A stretch of DNA of 64,000 bases from Natrinema sp046097095. Its GTDB lineage: Archaea; Halobacteriota; Halobacteria; Halobacteriales; Natrialbaceae. Below the pieces are notes generated by a model. It ran no database searches, had not been told where the DNA came from, and saw only the letters and a list, made by a program, of their open reading frames with translations. Position 1 is the first letter of the stretch, and each line of letters starts with the position of its first letter. A program made the position numbers and the translations under genes. Below are positions 1 through 8,415 of the stretch, one piece after another. The stretch spans positions 868,001 through 932,000 of the forward strand of contig NZ_CP175698.1 of NCBI RefSeq assembly GCF_046097095.1. Direction: 5' to 3'.

Positions 1-315
1 CTCGTCTTCCTCGCCCTCCTCGATGGATTCTGCTTGCTGTTCGTCGCCTGCCTCCTCGTCTTCCGCGGCCGATTCGTCCGCCGTCTCGTCGGAACTGAGC
101 AGTTCGTCGACGACCATATTCCCGATCGTTCGGCCGAGGGACTCGCCGATCGCTCGACCAAGGATTGCGCCGATCTGGCCGCCCAGCGCCTCGCCGAGCG
201 GTTTATCTCGATCGATCTCGTCCTCCCAGTCGGTCCCTTCGACCAGTTCGTCGACGTCGACGTTTTCGGTGATCTTCTCGGTATCGATCCGCTGTGTCAG
301 TGAATCATCACTCAT
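1..315 (-). CDS. Acidic glycine-zipper-like protein, partial (C-terminus outside window)
   Basis: Function unknown. The frame starts at 315 and runs off the left edge after 105 codons. Residues about 40-65 carry regularly spaced glycines (GEALGGQIGAILGRAIGESLG), a GxxxG pattern typical of helix packing in membranes or oligomers. The rest is very acidic and becomes low-complexity Glu/Asp/Ala after residue 75. The ATG overlaps the stop of the upstream gene by 4 nt (ATGA), so the two are translationally coupled and probably work together. I recognise no catalytic motif. Confidence 0.7.
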   Translation of the reverse strand, partial: MSDDSLTQRIDTEKITENVDVDELVEGTDWEDEIDRDKPLGEALGGQIGAILGRAIGESLGRTIGNMVVDELLSSDETADESAAEDEEAGDEQQAESIEEGEEDE

Positions 316-1244
316 GATGTCGCCTCCGCCTGTGACGGCTCCGTCTCACCGCGGGTCTCGTCGGTGCGTTGGGGTTCGAGTTGCTCGAGCAACTGTTCGA
401 GTATCGCGCTGACGATCGCCGAGACGATCTCCTCGGTCGGGAAGCTGGGAACGAGCGCGGCCAACTTCTCTCGCAGCCAGCTCGCGGCCCCCGACACGCC
501 GTTTTTCAGGCGGGTCACGGCTGACGAGAGCGGGCCGGGGGAGCCCGCCTCACCCTCGGTCTCGCCCTCGTCTTCGTCTTCAGCGGCCTCGTCGGATTCG
601 CCTCCACCGAAGAGCCCTGTGAGCTTCTCGACGGGCTTGTTCAGCACGTTCCGGACGAACTCGACCGGCTTACTCAACAGCGATTTCGCCTTGTTGATCA
701 TGCCGCCGGTCCCGTCGAGCAGCCCCGACACCGCCGACAGGAGGTTGCCGAGCAGGTTGTTCTCACCCGGACGTGCCGACACGTCCAGCGTCACCGGGTC
801 CAGATTAACCTCGAGTCCGAGTAAGTCGAAGAACAATCCGCCGAGATCGAGATGGAGGACGCCCGACGTGTCGTCGCTCTCGTACACCTCGTCGGCACCT
901 TCGACGTGGTACTCGTCTTCTTCCTCCGGTTCCTCTTCTTCCTCTTCCTCCTCCGCTTCCGCTGGTTCCTCTTCTCCCTCTTCCTCCGGTTCCTCGTCAG
1001 TTTCGACTTCCACCTCCGATTCCGCCGCTTCCCCCTCGTCTTCGACTGCTGCCTCCGCTTCCGCGTTCGTCTCGGCCTCGTCTTCCGGCTCTTCGTCTTC
1101 CGACTCCTCCATCTCCGCCTGGCCGCCGTCGGTCATCACTCGAGGCGGCGGTCCCGCAGTCTGCTCGCCCTCATTGGGACGGGACGTGGCGCGCTCGAGA
1201 GACGAATGCCCCCCGTCGCCGTTCGATGTAAAATCCTCGCTCAT
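312..1244 (-). CDS. Acidic haloarchaeal protein with conserved LDLGGLF core
   Basis: Conserved-looking haloarchaeal protein of unknown function, 310 aa. Residues about 35-125 are almost entirely Glu/Asp/Ala. They are followed by a hydrophobic core (LHLDLGGLFFDLLGLEVNLD, then NLLGNLLSAVSGLLDGTGG) that recurs in haloarchaeal hypothetical proteins, and a C-terminal amphipathic region ending before a hydrophilic tail. I chose ATG 1244 (MSEDFTSN); an in-frame upstream start at 1310 would add a basic, non-haloarchaeal-looking leader. The stop overlaps the next gene's ATG. The amphipathic core suggests association with a surface or an assembly, but that is inference. Confidence 0.65.
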   Translation of the reverse strand: MSEDFTSNGDGGHSSLERATSRPNEGEQTAGPPPRVMTDGGQAEMEESEDEEPEDEAETNAEAEAAVEDEGEAAESEVEVETDEEPEEEGEEEPAEAEEEEEEEEPEEEDEYHVEGADEVYESDDTSGVLHLDLGGLFFDLLGLEVNLDPVTLDVSARPGENNLLGNLLSAVSGLLDGTGGMINKAKSLLSKPVEFVRNVLNKPVEKLTGLFGGGESDEAAEDEDEGETEGEAGSPGPLSSAVTRLKNGVSGAASWLREKLAALVPSFPTEEIVSAIVSAILEQLLEQLEPQRTDETRGETEPSQAEATS

Positions 1245-1343
1245 GGTACGGACGGACAGACGAGAGTCGGCGTTGTGGGGGTTGGCCTTGCGTGTGCGAC
1301 TATCCAACACAATAGGCGACCACCGGTCCGAACCGACCGACGG

Positions 1344-2684
1344 CTACTCGAGCGAGTCGACGTGAAGCGCGTACTGGCCGCGGGTCCGCCCCTCGTCGTG
1401 ATACTGTACCGGTTCCTCGATCGCCGCGACGGTGCTGTGGCCGGCGGCGGCCGCCGTGGCGATGCCGTCGACGCGCTCACGGCTCGCCGCGCCGGACGCG
1501 AGGTCGAACCGGCGGACGGTGTGCGTGTCGGGATCGCGTACCCGGAAGTTCTGCGCACAGGGTGCCACGAGCCGGTCGCCGTCGGCGGCGAGACCGTGGA
1601 CGAAGCCACGAACCTCGTCGTCCCACAGCAGTTCACCGTCGGCGTCGAACGTCGCGATCCGGTGTTCATTCGGATGCCGGTGTTCGGTCTCGCGGCTCTC
1701 GACCGCGTAGGTGTTGCCGGTCACGAACGCCACCCGGCCGTCGTTCGCGTACGCGTGGTTCGGGTACGCATACAGCGTCTCGCCGTCGATTTCGGTCTCG
1801 ACCGCGAGGTCGACGCTCCAGCGCTCGGCCCCGCCAGGTCCGAGCAAGTAGCCACGCTTGTCGCCGTGGCTCGAGACGGCGATCGTCTCCCCGTCGAACG
1901 ACACGTCCCCGACCCGACGGTCGCCTTCGGTGCCGGGATCCCAGGTCCACGCGAGGTCGCCGCCGCCGGTTTGTGGCGACTCGGTCGTCGCGCCCCCGGT
2001 CTCGAGGACGACGAGCCCGGTGTCGTGGTTGCCCATACAGCGGTTGTAGCCGACTGCGAGGCGCTCGCCGTCGGCGCGGCAATCGAGCGCGATCGGCGAG
2101 GCGTCGGTCCCGTAGGTCCACCGGACGCTACCGTCGGCGTCGAACGCGTAGACGGTGCTGTGCCACTGGCGGATCTCGCCGTCGCGCTCGTAGCGACGCG
2201 CGGCCGCGTAGAGCCGATCGTTGCCGTCGGCGTCGGTGCCGACCTCGAGCGCGACGACATAGGGAAGGTAGAAGATGGTGTCCTCGGTCGGGTCGCCGAC
2301 GTCGTCGGCGGTGTCGTAGCGCCAGCGCCGGTCGCCCGTCTCGGCGTCGTAGGCCGCGATCGTGCCCGTCTCGCCGCGGCCGGCGACGATGATCGTTGCT
2401 GCCTCGTCGCCGTCGTCGGTCGGGTCGCTTCCGCCCTCGAGCGACGCGATTCCCACCGCGTGGTCCGGATGATCGACCGTCCAGCGCGTCTCGAGCGAAT
2501 CGGCGTCGCGGGCGGTGACGGTGCCGTCCCACTCGCCGGTGACGACGAGGTCACTGGACTCGGCGACGCAGACCGCGGAGCGGGTCCACATATGTCTGCT
2601 CCGAGCGGGTTCGATCTCGCCGAGCGGGGCCGATCGGAACGAAGTCTCGTGATCGTCGTCGGGTACGGTCTCGCTCATCGTCAC
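1344..2684 (-). CDS. PQQ/WD40-like beta-propeller protein of the cobalamin operon
   Basis: Predicted seven- or eight-bladed beta-propeller of 446 aa. Repeated blade signatures can be seen, such as GEWDGTVTARDADSLETRW, GTIAAYDAETGDRRW and YAFDADGSVRW, as in PQQ-binding-like and BamB-like repeat proteins. There is no signal peptide, so it is cytoplasmic. It is the last gene of the cbi operon. GTG 2684 overlaps the DUF3209 stop as GTGA, and an alternative ATG lies at 2678. Such a propeller could scaffold pathway enzymes or bind a tetrapyrrole, but nothing in the sequence proves a ligand. Confidence 0.75.
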   Translation of the reverse strand: MTMSETVPDDDHETSFRSAPLGEIEPARSRHMWTRSAVCVAESSDLVVTGEWDGTVTARDADSLETRWTVDHPDHAVGIASLEGGSDPTDDGDEAATIIVAGRGETGTIAAYDAETGDRRWRYDTADDVGDPTEDTIFYLPYVVALEVGTDADGNDRLYAAARRYERDGEIRQWHSTVYAFDADGSVRWTYGTDASPIALDCRADGERLAVGYNRCMGNHDTGLVVLETGGATTESPQTGGGDLAWTWDPGTEGDRRVGDVSFDGETIAVSSHGDKRGYLLGPGGAERWSVDLAVETEIDGETLYAYPNHAYANDGRVAFVTGNTYAVESRETEHRHPNEHRIATFDADGELLWDDEVRGFVHGLAADGDRLVAPCAQNFRVRDPDTHTVRRFDLASGAASRERVDGIATAAAAGHSTVAAIEEPVQYHDEGRTRGQYALHVDSLE

Positions 2685-3052
2685 TCCTCGACCGGGAACG
2701 TCTCGTGGAGGGTGTCGTGGGCGTCCCCGAGCCCGTCGACGATGTGCTCGCCCTGGGCGGACAGCCGTTCGACCGCGCGCTCGGCGTCGCGGACCGCAAG
2801 CAGCCGCCCCCGCGTGTAGTCGTATTCGGGATCGTCGGCGTCCATCGCGGCGACCTCCTCCTCTAAGTCGACCAGCGCCGCGTCGAGGTGGCGCTGTACC
2901 GCCGCGAGGCTGTCGGCCTCCGCGAGGCCCTGAATCGGGCCCTCGAGGTGGCCCTCGAGTTCGTTCTCCGCGTGTTCGCGGGCGCTATCGTCCCCGACGC
3001 CGAGGACGTTCATCAGTCCGAGTCGCAGTGCTTCGATTTCGTGGCAGCTCAT
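2681..3052 (-). CDS. DUF3209 family protein in cobalamin operon
   Basis: Small helical acidic protein (123 aa) that I recognise as DUF3209, a family found in haloarchaeal cobalamin clusters. It opens MSCHEIEALRLGLMNVLG, with Cys3 and His4 near the N-terminus as possible metal or haem ligands, and continues as a predicted four-helix bundle rich in Glu/Asp/Ala. It is coupled to the downstream propeller gene by a 4-nt overlap and lies 79 nt after cbiX. Its function is unknown. Position alone suggests a role in cobalt handling or in a corrin step with no assigned enzyme. Confidence 0.75.
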   Translation of the reverse strand: MSCHEIEALRLGLMNVLGVGDDSAREHAENELEGHLEGPIQGLAEADSLAAVQRHLDAALVDLEEEVAAMDADDPEYDYTRGRLLAVRDAERAVERLSAQGEHIVDGLGDAHDTLHETFPVEE

Positions 3053-3131
3053 GAGTTGGTCGGTGAATTGGGTTCGTATCCGCAGTCACTTCGCGTGCGA
3101 TTCCGCATGGATACCGCGATAATCCGCGTGG

Positions 3132-4364
3132 CTACAGCGTCTGATCGACGAGATCACTGACGATCCGGTCTCGATCGAGGTGGTCGGCGACGATCCGCTC
3201 GGCGTCCTCGCTCGCCACGCCGCCGTACCAGATTCCGTCGGGGTAGACCGCGACCATCGGCCCGTCGCCACAGCGGCCCAGACAGGACGACCGCGTGATG
3301 CGGGCGTCGCAGTGCTCGGAGTCGCGGGCTTCCTGGCGCAGGCGCTCGAGGACCGCCGGCGACCCCTGCTCGGCGCAGGTCTGGTTCAGACAGACCGCGA
3401 CGTGCTTTTCGGGCGCGTCGTGGCTGTGGGGTTCGTCGTCGACGTCTTCGCGGTCGGCGTGGGCCTCCTGATGGGCGAGCGCGCGGAGCATCGCCCGCGC
3501 CCCGCCGACGTCCTCCTCGTAGCCCTCGAGGTCGACCTTGTACTTGCACGTGTCACAGGACATCTCGACGCTCCCCGATCGGGCCTCCTGCCAGCGGTCG
3601 GCGAAGACATCGAGTAGCCGCGAATCGGTGCCCAACGGGTCGCCAGCGAGCGCGTTGACGTACGGGTACTCGGCGTCGAACTCCGCCGTCCAGTCGCGCA
3701 CGCGCTGGGTGAGGACGCCATCGCCGAGCATGTACGGCAGGACGACGACCGCGTCCGGGCGGTGTTTCGAGAGCCCGTGAAGGGTGTCCTCGAGCGTCGG
3801 CTCCGTGACGCCGATGAACGTCGCCTCGACGCGGTCGAACGCGCGGCCCTCGAACAGCAGCCGGGCCAGCTTGTGCACGTCGCCGTTGGCGTCTGGATCG
3901 CTCGAGCCCCGGCCGCAGACGACGACCGCGATGTCGTCTTCCTCGCGGTCAACGCCCAGTTCGTCCTCGACCGCGGCGGCGCGGTCGTCCAACAGGTCTA
4001 GGATCGCCGGATGAACCCCCAGATGCGCCCCGTTTCGGATCTCGAGGTCGTGTTCTGCGCGGGCCTGCTCGATCGCCAGCGGCACGTCGTTTTTCACGTG
4101 ACTCGCCGCGAACAGCGAGCAGTGGACGACGGTTACCCGGTCGGCAACGGGCGCGAGTCCCGTAAACGCCTCGTCGATCGCCGGTTTTGCGAGTTCGAGG
4201 AACGCGGCGTCGACCGGGATCCCGAGCCGCGACTCGAGGTCGGCCGCCAGTTCGCGGACCTGCTCGTTTGACTGCTCGCGTCTGGAGCCGTGGCCGACCA
4301 GCAGGACGGCCTCGTCGTCGAAGCCGGCAACCGTCGCGGGCGTGGTCTCGTCGGGTGTGCTCAT
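3132..4364 (-). CDS. cbiX: Sirohydrochlorin cobaltochelatase fused to 2Fe-2S ferredoxin domain
   Basis: Inserts Co2+ into sirohydrochlorin, the entry step of the anaerobic (early-insertion) B12 route. Residues 19-130 form the first CbiX domain, with the catalytic His in LLVGHGSR and a second His near 89. Residues 144-265 form a second CbiX-type domain (VVVCGRGSSDPDANGD). A linker at about 268-322 carries CDTC and seven His residues. Residues 323-400 are a thioredoxin-like [2Fe-2S] ferredoxin with Cys325, Cys330, Cys361 and Cys365 (CLNQTC, CLGRC). At 410 aa it is far longer than archaeal short CbiX (about 130 aa). The Fe-S domain suggests a redox function added to chelation. Confidence 0.9.
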   Translation of the reverse strand: MSTPDETTPATVAGFDDEAVLLVGHGSRREQSNEQVRELAADLESRLGIPVDAAFLELAKPAIDEAFTGLAPVADRVTVVHCSLFAASHVKNDVPLAIEQARAEHDLEIRNGAHLGVHPAILDLLDDRAAAVEDELGVDREEDDIAVVVCGRGSSDPDANGDVHKLARLLFEGRAFDRVEATFIGVTEPTLEDTLHGLSKHRPDAVVVLPYMLGDGVLTQRVRDWTAEFDAEYPYVNALAGDPLGTDSRLLDVFADRWQEARSGSVEMSCDTCKYKVDLEGYEEDVGGARAMLRALAHQEAHADREDVDDEPHSHDAPEKHVAVCLNQTCAEQGSPAVLERLRQEARDSEHCDARITRSSCLGRCGDGPMVAVYPDGIWYGGVASEDAERIVADHLDRDRIVSDLVDQTL

Positions 4365-4394
4365 CGATAGCGTGGGTGTCGGTCGGTCATTCGC

Positions 4395-5132
4395 CTACTC
4401 GTCGTACGCCTCGGCCTGCTCGAGGCTCTTCTCGAGTTTGCGGCGGCGACTCGGCGCGAAGAGGCCGGTCGCCTCGCAGCCCTCGTAGAGCCACGTGCCG
4501 AAGTCGGGCGCGGCGTCGTCGTCGACGCCGAACCAGTAACCGCCCGACGAGGTCTCGGAAAGGTCGTCGTAGGGCGCGTCGATCGGGCACTCCGCGATCA
4601 ACTCCTGTGCCAGCTCGAGCAGCTCCCGGTTGTCGTGGACGAACGAGATGCCGACCGTCCCGCTCTTTGACTTGAAGCAGATCGTGCCACAGCCCTCGAG
4701 CAGGCCCCGGAGCAGTTCTCGATCGTGGCTCGCGAACGCGCCGAAGCGGTAGTTCCCGCGGCCGTCGACCGGAAGGCCGAGCGCGCCGCTGCGGCCCAGC
4801 AGTCCGGCGTCGCCGGTGTCGTCGCCAGCGTTTCCGTCGCCGCCGATCGACAGCGTGTACTCGTCCTCCGTACGCGTAATCGAGGTGTCGTGGGCGTAGT
4901 CGCGGGTGGTCGTCTCGTGTGCTACGTCGCCGCCCGCGACGGCTGCGAGCACCTGCGCGGATTCCTCGTCGTTGGTGACGACCTCGATCTCACTGTCGGA
5001 CACGTCGCCGCTCCCGGCGACGTGGCCCCAGAAGTACGCCGTCGCGGGGTGGCCGGCGAGCGGATCGGACGGCACTTCGATCTCGAGGCCTGCGTCGGAT
5101 TCGCCGTCGGCCGCCGACTCAGCGTCGCTCAT
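4395..5132 (-). CDS. Degenerate LAGLIDADG-like protein in cobalamin operon
   Basis: 245-aa protein usually left as hypothetical or 'cobalamin biosynthesis protein' in haloarchaea. I see two half-domains that resemble the LAGLIDADG homing-endonuclease fold. Residues 34-43 read FWGHVAGSGD, and residues 139-180 read ELLRGLLEGCGTICFKSKSG followed by a helix (RELLELAQELI), as in LAGLIDADG repeats. The catalytic acid is kept at most in one half (Asp43) and replaced by Cys148 in the other, so cleavage activity is unlikely. Its ATG overlaps the ferredoxin stop by 4 nt. A domesticated, non-nuclease role, possibly ligand binding, is inferred. Confidence 0.6.
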   Translation of the reverse strand: MSDAESAADGESDAGLEIEVPSDPLAGHPATAYFWGHVAGSGDVSDSEIEVVTNDEESAQVLAAVAGGDVAHETTTRDYAHDTSITRTEDEYTLSIGGDGNAGDDTGDAGLLGRSGALGLPVDGRGNYRFGAFASHDRELLRGLLEGCGTICFKSKSGTVGISFVHDNRELLELAQELIAECPIDAPYDDLSETSSGGYWFGVDDDAAPDFGTWLYEGCEATGLFAPSRRRKLEKSLEQAEAYDE

Positions 5133-5395
5133 TCGCCCACCTCCCGGACGACGATCGCGTCCGTCGGGCAGGCCGCTGCGGCCTGCTGCGCTTCGTCGAT
5201 TCGGTCGTCGTCGAACGTCGCGACGACGCGCTCGGTGTTGTCAATGACTTCGCCCTCGCAGTCGTAGACCGGATCCGCACCGGGGTCGATCGTCGCGAGG
5301 CCGTCCTCGCCCTCGACGAACCGGGGATCGCGTGTCAGACAGGCGAAGATGCCGTCGCAGGCGTCCTTCTCGATGGTGACTTCGTATCGTGGCAT
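5129..5395 (-). CDS. Single-cluster ferredoxin
   Basis: 88-aa ferredoxin. Cys13 and Cys19 are spaced Cx5C (CDGIFAC) and Cys76 lies in a CPTDAI motif. This is the pattern of [3Fe-4S]/[4Fe-4S] single-cluster ferredoxins in which the second cluster cysteine is replaced (here by Ile16). A further Cys46 sits in the middle loop. It lies between cbiH2 and the LAGLIDADG-like gene, overlapping the latter's start. It probably delivers electrons to a corrin ring-contraction or reduction step such as the one normally served by CbiJ; that partner assignment is inference. Confidence 0.85.
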   Translation of the reverse strand: MPRYEVTIEKDACDGIFACLTRDPRFVEGEDGLATIDPGADPVYDCEGEVIDNTERVVATFDDDRIDEAQQAAAACPTDAIVVREVGE

Positions 5396-5425
5396 AGTGG
5401 TGGCGTTCGCTGGTTGGATCGTCGC

Positions 5426-6541
5426 TCAGTAGTCGTACTTCGTCTCGTAGCCCCGCGGGGTCACCATCCGGTCGTCCCAGACGTAGGTGTCCTCGGTGCC
5501 GACGACGATCGTCGTCGTCATGTCGATGATCTCGCTCTCGCCGAGTTCCTCGAGTTCGCCGAGTTCGGTGATCATCACCTGTTCGTCCTCGCGGCCGGCC
5601 CCGTGGACGATGCCGACCGGCGTGTCGGGGTCGCGGTGGGTCAGGAGGATTTCGCAGGCCTTCTCGAAGTTCTCGCGGCGCTTGCGGCTCCAGGGATTGT
5701 AGATCGTGATCGTGAAGTTCTCGCTCGCGACGGAGTGCAGTCGCGACTCGATCTCCGGCATCGGGACGAGATGGTCCGACAGCGAGACCGAGACGGTGTC
5801 GTTGACCAACGGTGCGCCTAGTCGGGCCGCACAGGACTGGGCCGCGGGGACACCCGGCACCACGTCGAAGTCGACCATCGAGGCCGTCGCGCCCTTGGAC
5901 TCTAAGATCTCGAGTGCGAGGCCGGACAGCGCGTAGACGTTGGGGTCGCCGCTGCCGACGATCGCCACGTCGTTGCCCGCGAGCGCGCGGTCGATCGACT
6001 CCTCCGTGCGCGACACTTCGCCGCACATCGGCGTGTCGTAGATGTCCTCCGCCTCGTCGGTGATCTCGTCCGGAATGAGGTCGATGTAGGTCGTGTAGCC
6101 GACGATGTGGTCGGCCTCGAGCAGGGCGTCCTTCGCGCGCTCGGTCATCCCCTCGGGGTGGCCAGGACCGAGGCCGACGGCGATCAGTTGGCCGGGCTCG
6201 GCGTCGAAGTCCTCGATCGTCGCGCCGACCTCCTGTTCGTTCGAACTATCGTCGTCCGAACTCGAGGCCCCGCAGCTCGAGGACGAGGAACTCGAACTTG
6301 AGGACGCACCACACGTCGAGCTGCTCGAGTCGTCACCGGTGCTCGATCCGCCGCACTTGGAACCCGAACTCGAGGCCTCGGTCTCGGTGGTGCTCGACCC
6401 GCCGCACTTGGAACTCGAAGTCTCGGTGGTGCTCGACCCGCCGCACTTGGAACTCGAAGTCTCGGTGGTGCTCTCGCTCGAGGAGGCACCGCAGTTGGAA
6501 GTCGATTCGTCGTCAGCGTCCGCGTTGGTGTCCGTACTCAT
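5426..6541 (-). CDS. cbiH: Cobalt-factor III/precorrin-3B C17-methyltransferase with Cys-Ser-rich N-terminal repeats
   Basis: SAM-dependent methyltransferase of the CbiH/CobJ family, which methylates C17 and drives ring contraction. The catalytic domain occupies residues about 115-371: AVGLGPGHPEG (SAM-binding GxGPG loop), GSGDPNVYALSG, and a C-terminal GTEDTYVWDD strand. Residues 1-105 are a low-complexity tract of Ser/Thr/Glu holding six cysteines (17, 33, 46, 63, 77, 89), every one inside a CG(G/A)SS unit. The family is normally about 240-260 aa, so this tract is a lineage addition. It could bind metal or an Fe-S cluster. It is the second of two adjacent cbiH genes. Confidence 0.88.
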   Translation of the reverse strand: MSTDTNADADDESTSNCGASSSESTTETSSSKCGGSSTTETSSSKCGGSSTTETEASSSGSKCGGSSTGDDSSSSTCGASSSSSSSSSSCGASSSDDDSSNEQEVGATIEDFDAEPGQLIAVGLGPGHPEGMTERAKDALLEADHIVGYTTYIDLIPDEITDEAEDIYDTPMCGEVSRTEESIDRALAGNDVAIVGSGDPNVYALSGLALEILESKGATASMVDFDVVPGVPAAQSCAARLGAPLVNDTVSVSLSDHLVPMPEIESRLHSVASENFTITIYNPWSRKRRENFEKACEILLTHRDPDTPVGIVHGAGREDEQVMITELGELEELGESEIIDMTTTIVVGTEDTYVWDDRMVTPRGYETKYDY

Positions 6542-6550
6542 GGTCGTAGT

Positions 6551-7423
6551 TTAGAAATCGTCGACGTCACGCCCGCCGCGCGGGGTGACGAGGTACGTTC
6601 GGTCGTCGTTGCGCCAGGTCTCGGTCTCGTGGTTGCCGATGATCAGCGAGGTGCCCATCCCCGACACCTTGTCGTCGTGGTCGGCGGCCTCGCCGAGGGT
6701 CGTCACGTGTTGGCTCTCGCCGTTGCGGCCGGCGTCTTTCCGGCCGGCGTCGTTGACGATGGCCACGTAGGCGTCGTCGGTCCGCTCCTCACGGACGATC
6801 TCGACCGCCTTCTCGTAGTTGCGCCAGCAGTTGTAGAGGACGATCACGAAGTCCGAGATCGCGGCCGCGCGCAACTTCTCCTCGATTTCGTCCCAGCCGC
6901 GCCACTTATCCGACAGCGAGATCGTACAGAAGTCGTTACACAACGGCGCGCCGACGTTGGCCGCGCCGCCCAGCGCCGCGGTCAGACCGGGGACGATCTC
7001 GATCGGCACGTCCGTCGCGTCCTCCTCCTCGGCCATCTTGAAGATGAGGTCGGACTTGCCGTAGACGGAGGGATCGCCGCCCGAGACGTGGGCCACGTCT
7101 TTCCCCTCGCGGACGTAGTCGAACGCCGCGCGGGCGAGTTCGATCTGGCGGCCCATCGTCGAGCGAACGATCTCCTGTTCTGTGCCGTCTTCGCGCGTCG
7201 CGATTCCGTCCTCGTCGGTTCGCTCTTCGGCGGGGATCGTCCCGTCGGCCCGCAGGAACTCCTGATAGAGACTCGAGGCGATGACCACGTCGGCCGATTC
7301 GATGACCTCCTTGGCCCGCATGGTCATGTGGTCGGGCAGGCCGGGGCCGATGCCGACGACGGAGAGGGTGCCGTGGTCGTCGGGTGTGCCGTCGCCGCTG
7401 GTCGCTGTATCCTCGACGCTCAT
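6551..7423 (-). CDS. cbiH: Cobalt-factor III/precorrin-3B C17-methyltransferase, first paralogue
   Basis: 290-aa tetrapyrrole methylase. VVGIGPGLPDHMTMRAKEVI forms the SAM-binding loop, GGDPSVYGKSDLIF the second conserved segment, and the C-terminus has GTSLIIGNHETETW before VTPRG. The N-terminal 20 residues are an acidic extension. Substrate assignment follows closest family resemblance (CbiH/CobJ). With the paralogue directly downstream (10 nt), one copy may do the canonical C17 methylation and ring contraction and the other another step; the sequence does not say which. ATG 7423 overlaps the cbiG stop as ATGA. Confidence 0.88.
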   Translation of the reverse strand: MSVEDTATSGDGTPDDHGTLSVVGIGPGLPDHMTMRAKEVIESADVVIASSLYQEFLRADGTIPAEERTDEDGIATREDGTEQEIVRSTMGRQIELARAAFDYVREGKDVAHVSGGDPSVYGKSDLIFKMAEEEDATDVPIEIVPGLTAALGGAANVGAPLCNDFCTISLSDKWRGWDEIEEKLRAAAISDFVIVLYNCWRNYEKAVEIVREERTDDAYVAIVNDAGRKDAGRNGESQHVTTLGEAADHDDKVSGMGTSLIIGNHETETWRNDDRTYLVTPRGGRDVDDF

Positions 7424-8415
7424 TTGCCGATCGCCACCGTGACCTCGTTCTCGTAGCTGAGCTTCTCTAAGACCAGTTCTTGTTCGGCTCCGCCGGCGAT
7501 CGCCGAGGCCTCAGAGACGCCCGGCCAGCCGATCAACTCCTTCGATTTGGAGGGGGTCGGCCCCTCGTGTGCGAGCAGCGTCTCCTTGTCGAAGGCGACG
7601 ACGCCCAGATCGAGTTCCTGGGCCGCCTCGAGCAAGCCCTCCTCGTCTTCCTTTCGCGTCGCGGTCCCGACGAACTCGACGTCGGCGAAGCCGTAGTCGG
7701 TTTGCTCGAGGGCTTCTTCCCACGCGGCGAGGAAGGCCTCCTTGTCGGCACCGGAGACGCTGCCGGTGCCGAGCACGACGCCGTTGTCCTTGTTTCGCTT
7801 GAGCACCGTCACGTCGTCGCCGACGAGGACGGCCTTCGGCCCCTCGAGTCGCTCGACGGGGCCGAGGTTATCGTCTAGTACGGCGAGGTTCGTCTTGACC
7901 GTCGAATCACCGTTGACGACGTGGGTGTCCATCGCCTTCGCGCGGGACTCGACGCCCTGCTTCCCAGCCGCCTCGCTCGCAGTGGTCATCGCCGGAACGG
8001 CACCCATCGTCGCCAGGTCCTGTGCGACCTGGTTCGCGCCGTGGTGGCCGCCGGTGATCGGGATCGCCCACGTCAGTTCCTCGTCGACGACGCAGATAGC
8101 AGGGTCCTCCCACTTGTCGTCGAGCAGGTGGGCCGTCTTCCGCATCGCGATCCCCGAGGCCATCAGCCCGATGAAACAGTCGTACTCGCCCCAGTGCTCC
8201 TCGAAGACGTCGCCGTGATACTCGAGGATCTCGATCGCTTCGTAGCGATCACCGATTTCTTCCTTGATCTCCTCGGCGGTGTCCATCTTCCGGCCGAAGG
8301 AGACGATCGCGATCTCCTCGGCGACTTCGCCGTCCGAATCCGGCGTCGAACAGTGACCGCCGTCGTCCGATCCGGTGTCGTCCGTCGTATCCGCGTTCTC
8401 AGTTCCTGAACTCAT
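7420..8415 (-). CDS. cbiG: Cobalt-precorrin-5A hydrolase
   Basis: CbiG opens the delta-lactone of cobalt-precorrin-5A and releases acetaldehyde. This 331-aa protein has the expected three parts. After a Ser/Asp-rich N-terminus with a GGHCSTPDSD stretch, an N-terminal domain contains FIGLMASGIAMRKTAHLL. A middle segment follows with ITGGHHGANQVAQDLA. The C-terminal CobE-like domain has GTGSVSGADKEAFLAAWEEAL. It overlaps cbiH1 by 4 nt downstream and a small ORF by 4 nt upstream, consistent with one polycistronic mRNA. Confidence 0.92.
   Translation of the reverse strand: MSSGTENADTTDDTGSDDGGHCSTPDSDGEVAEEIAIVSFGRKMDTAEEIKEEIGDRYEAIEILEYHGDVFEEHWGEYDCFIGLMASGIAMRKTAHLLDDKWEDPAICVVDEELTWAIPITGGHHGANQVAQDLATMGAVPAMTTASEAAGKQGVESRAKAMDTHVVNGDSTVKTNLAVLDDNLGPVERLEGPKAVLVGDDVTVLKRNKDNGVVLGTGSVSGADKEAFLAAWEEALEQTDYGFADVEFVGTATRKEDEEGLLEAAQELDLGVVAFDKETLLAHEGPTPSKSKELIGWPGVSEASAIAGGAEQELVLEKLSYENEVTVAIGK

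Noticed and set aside
852..2819. Long plus-strand open frame opposite the acidic gene and the propeller gene
   Set aside because: It is antisense to genes with clear protein composition and is rich in Arg, Val and Gly in the pattern expected from the complement of GC-rich haloarchaeal codons. No family motif.
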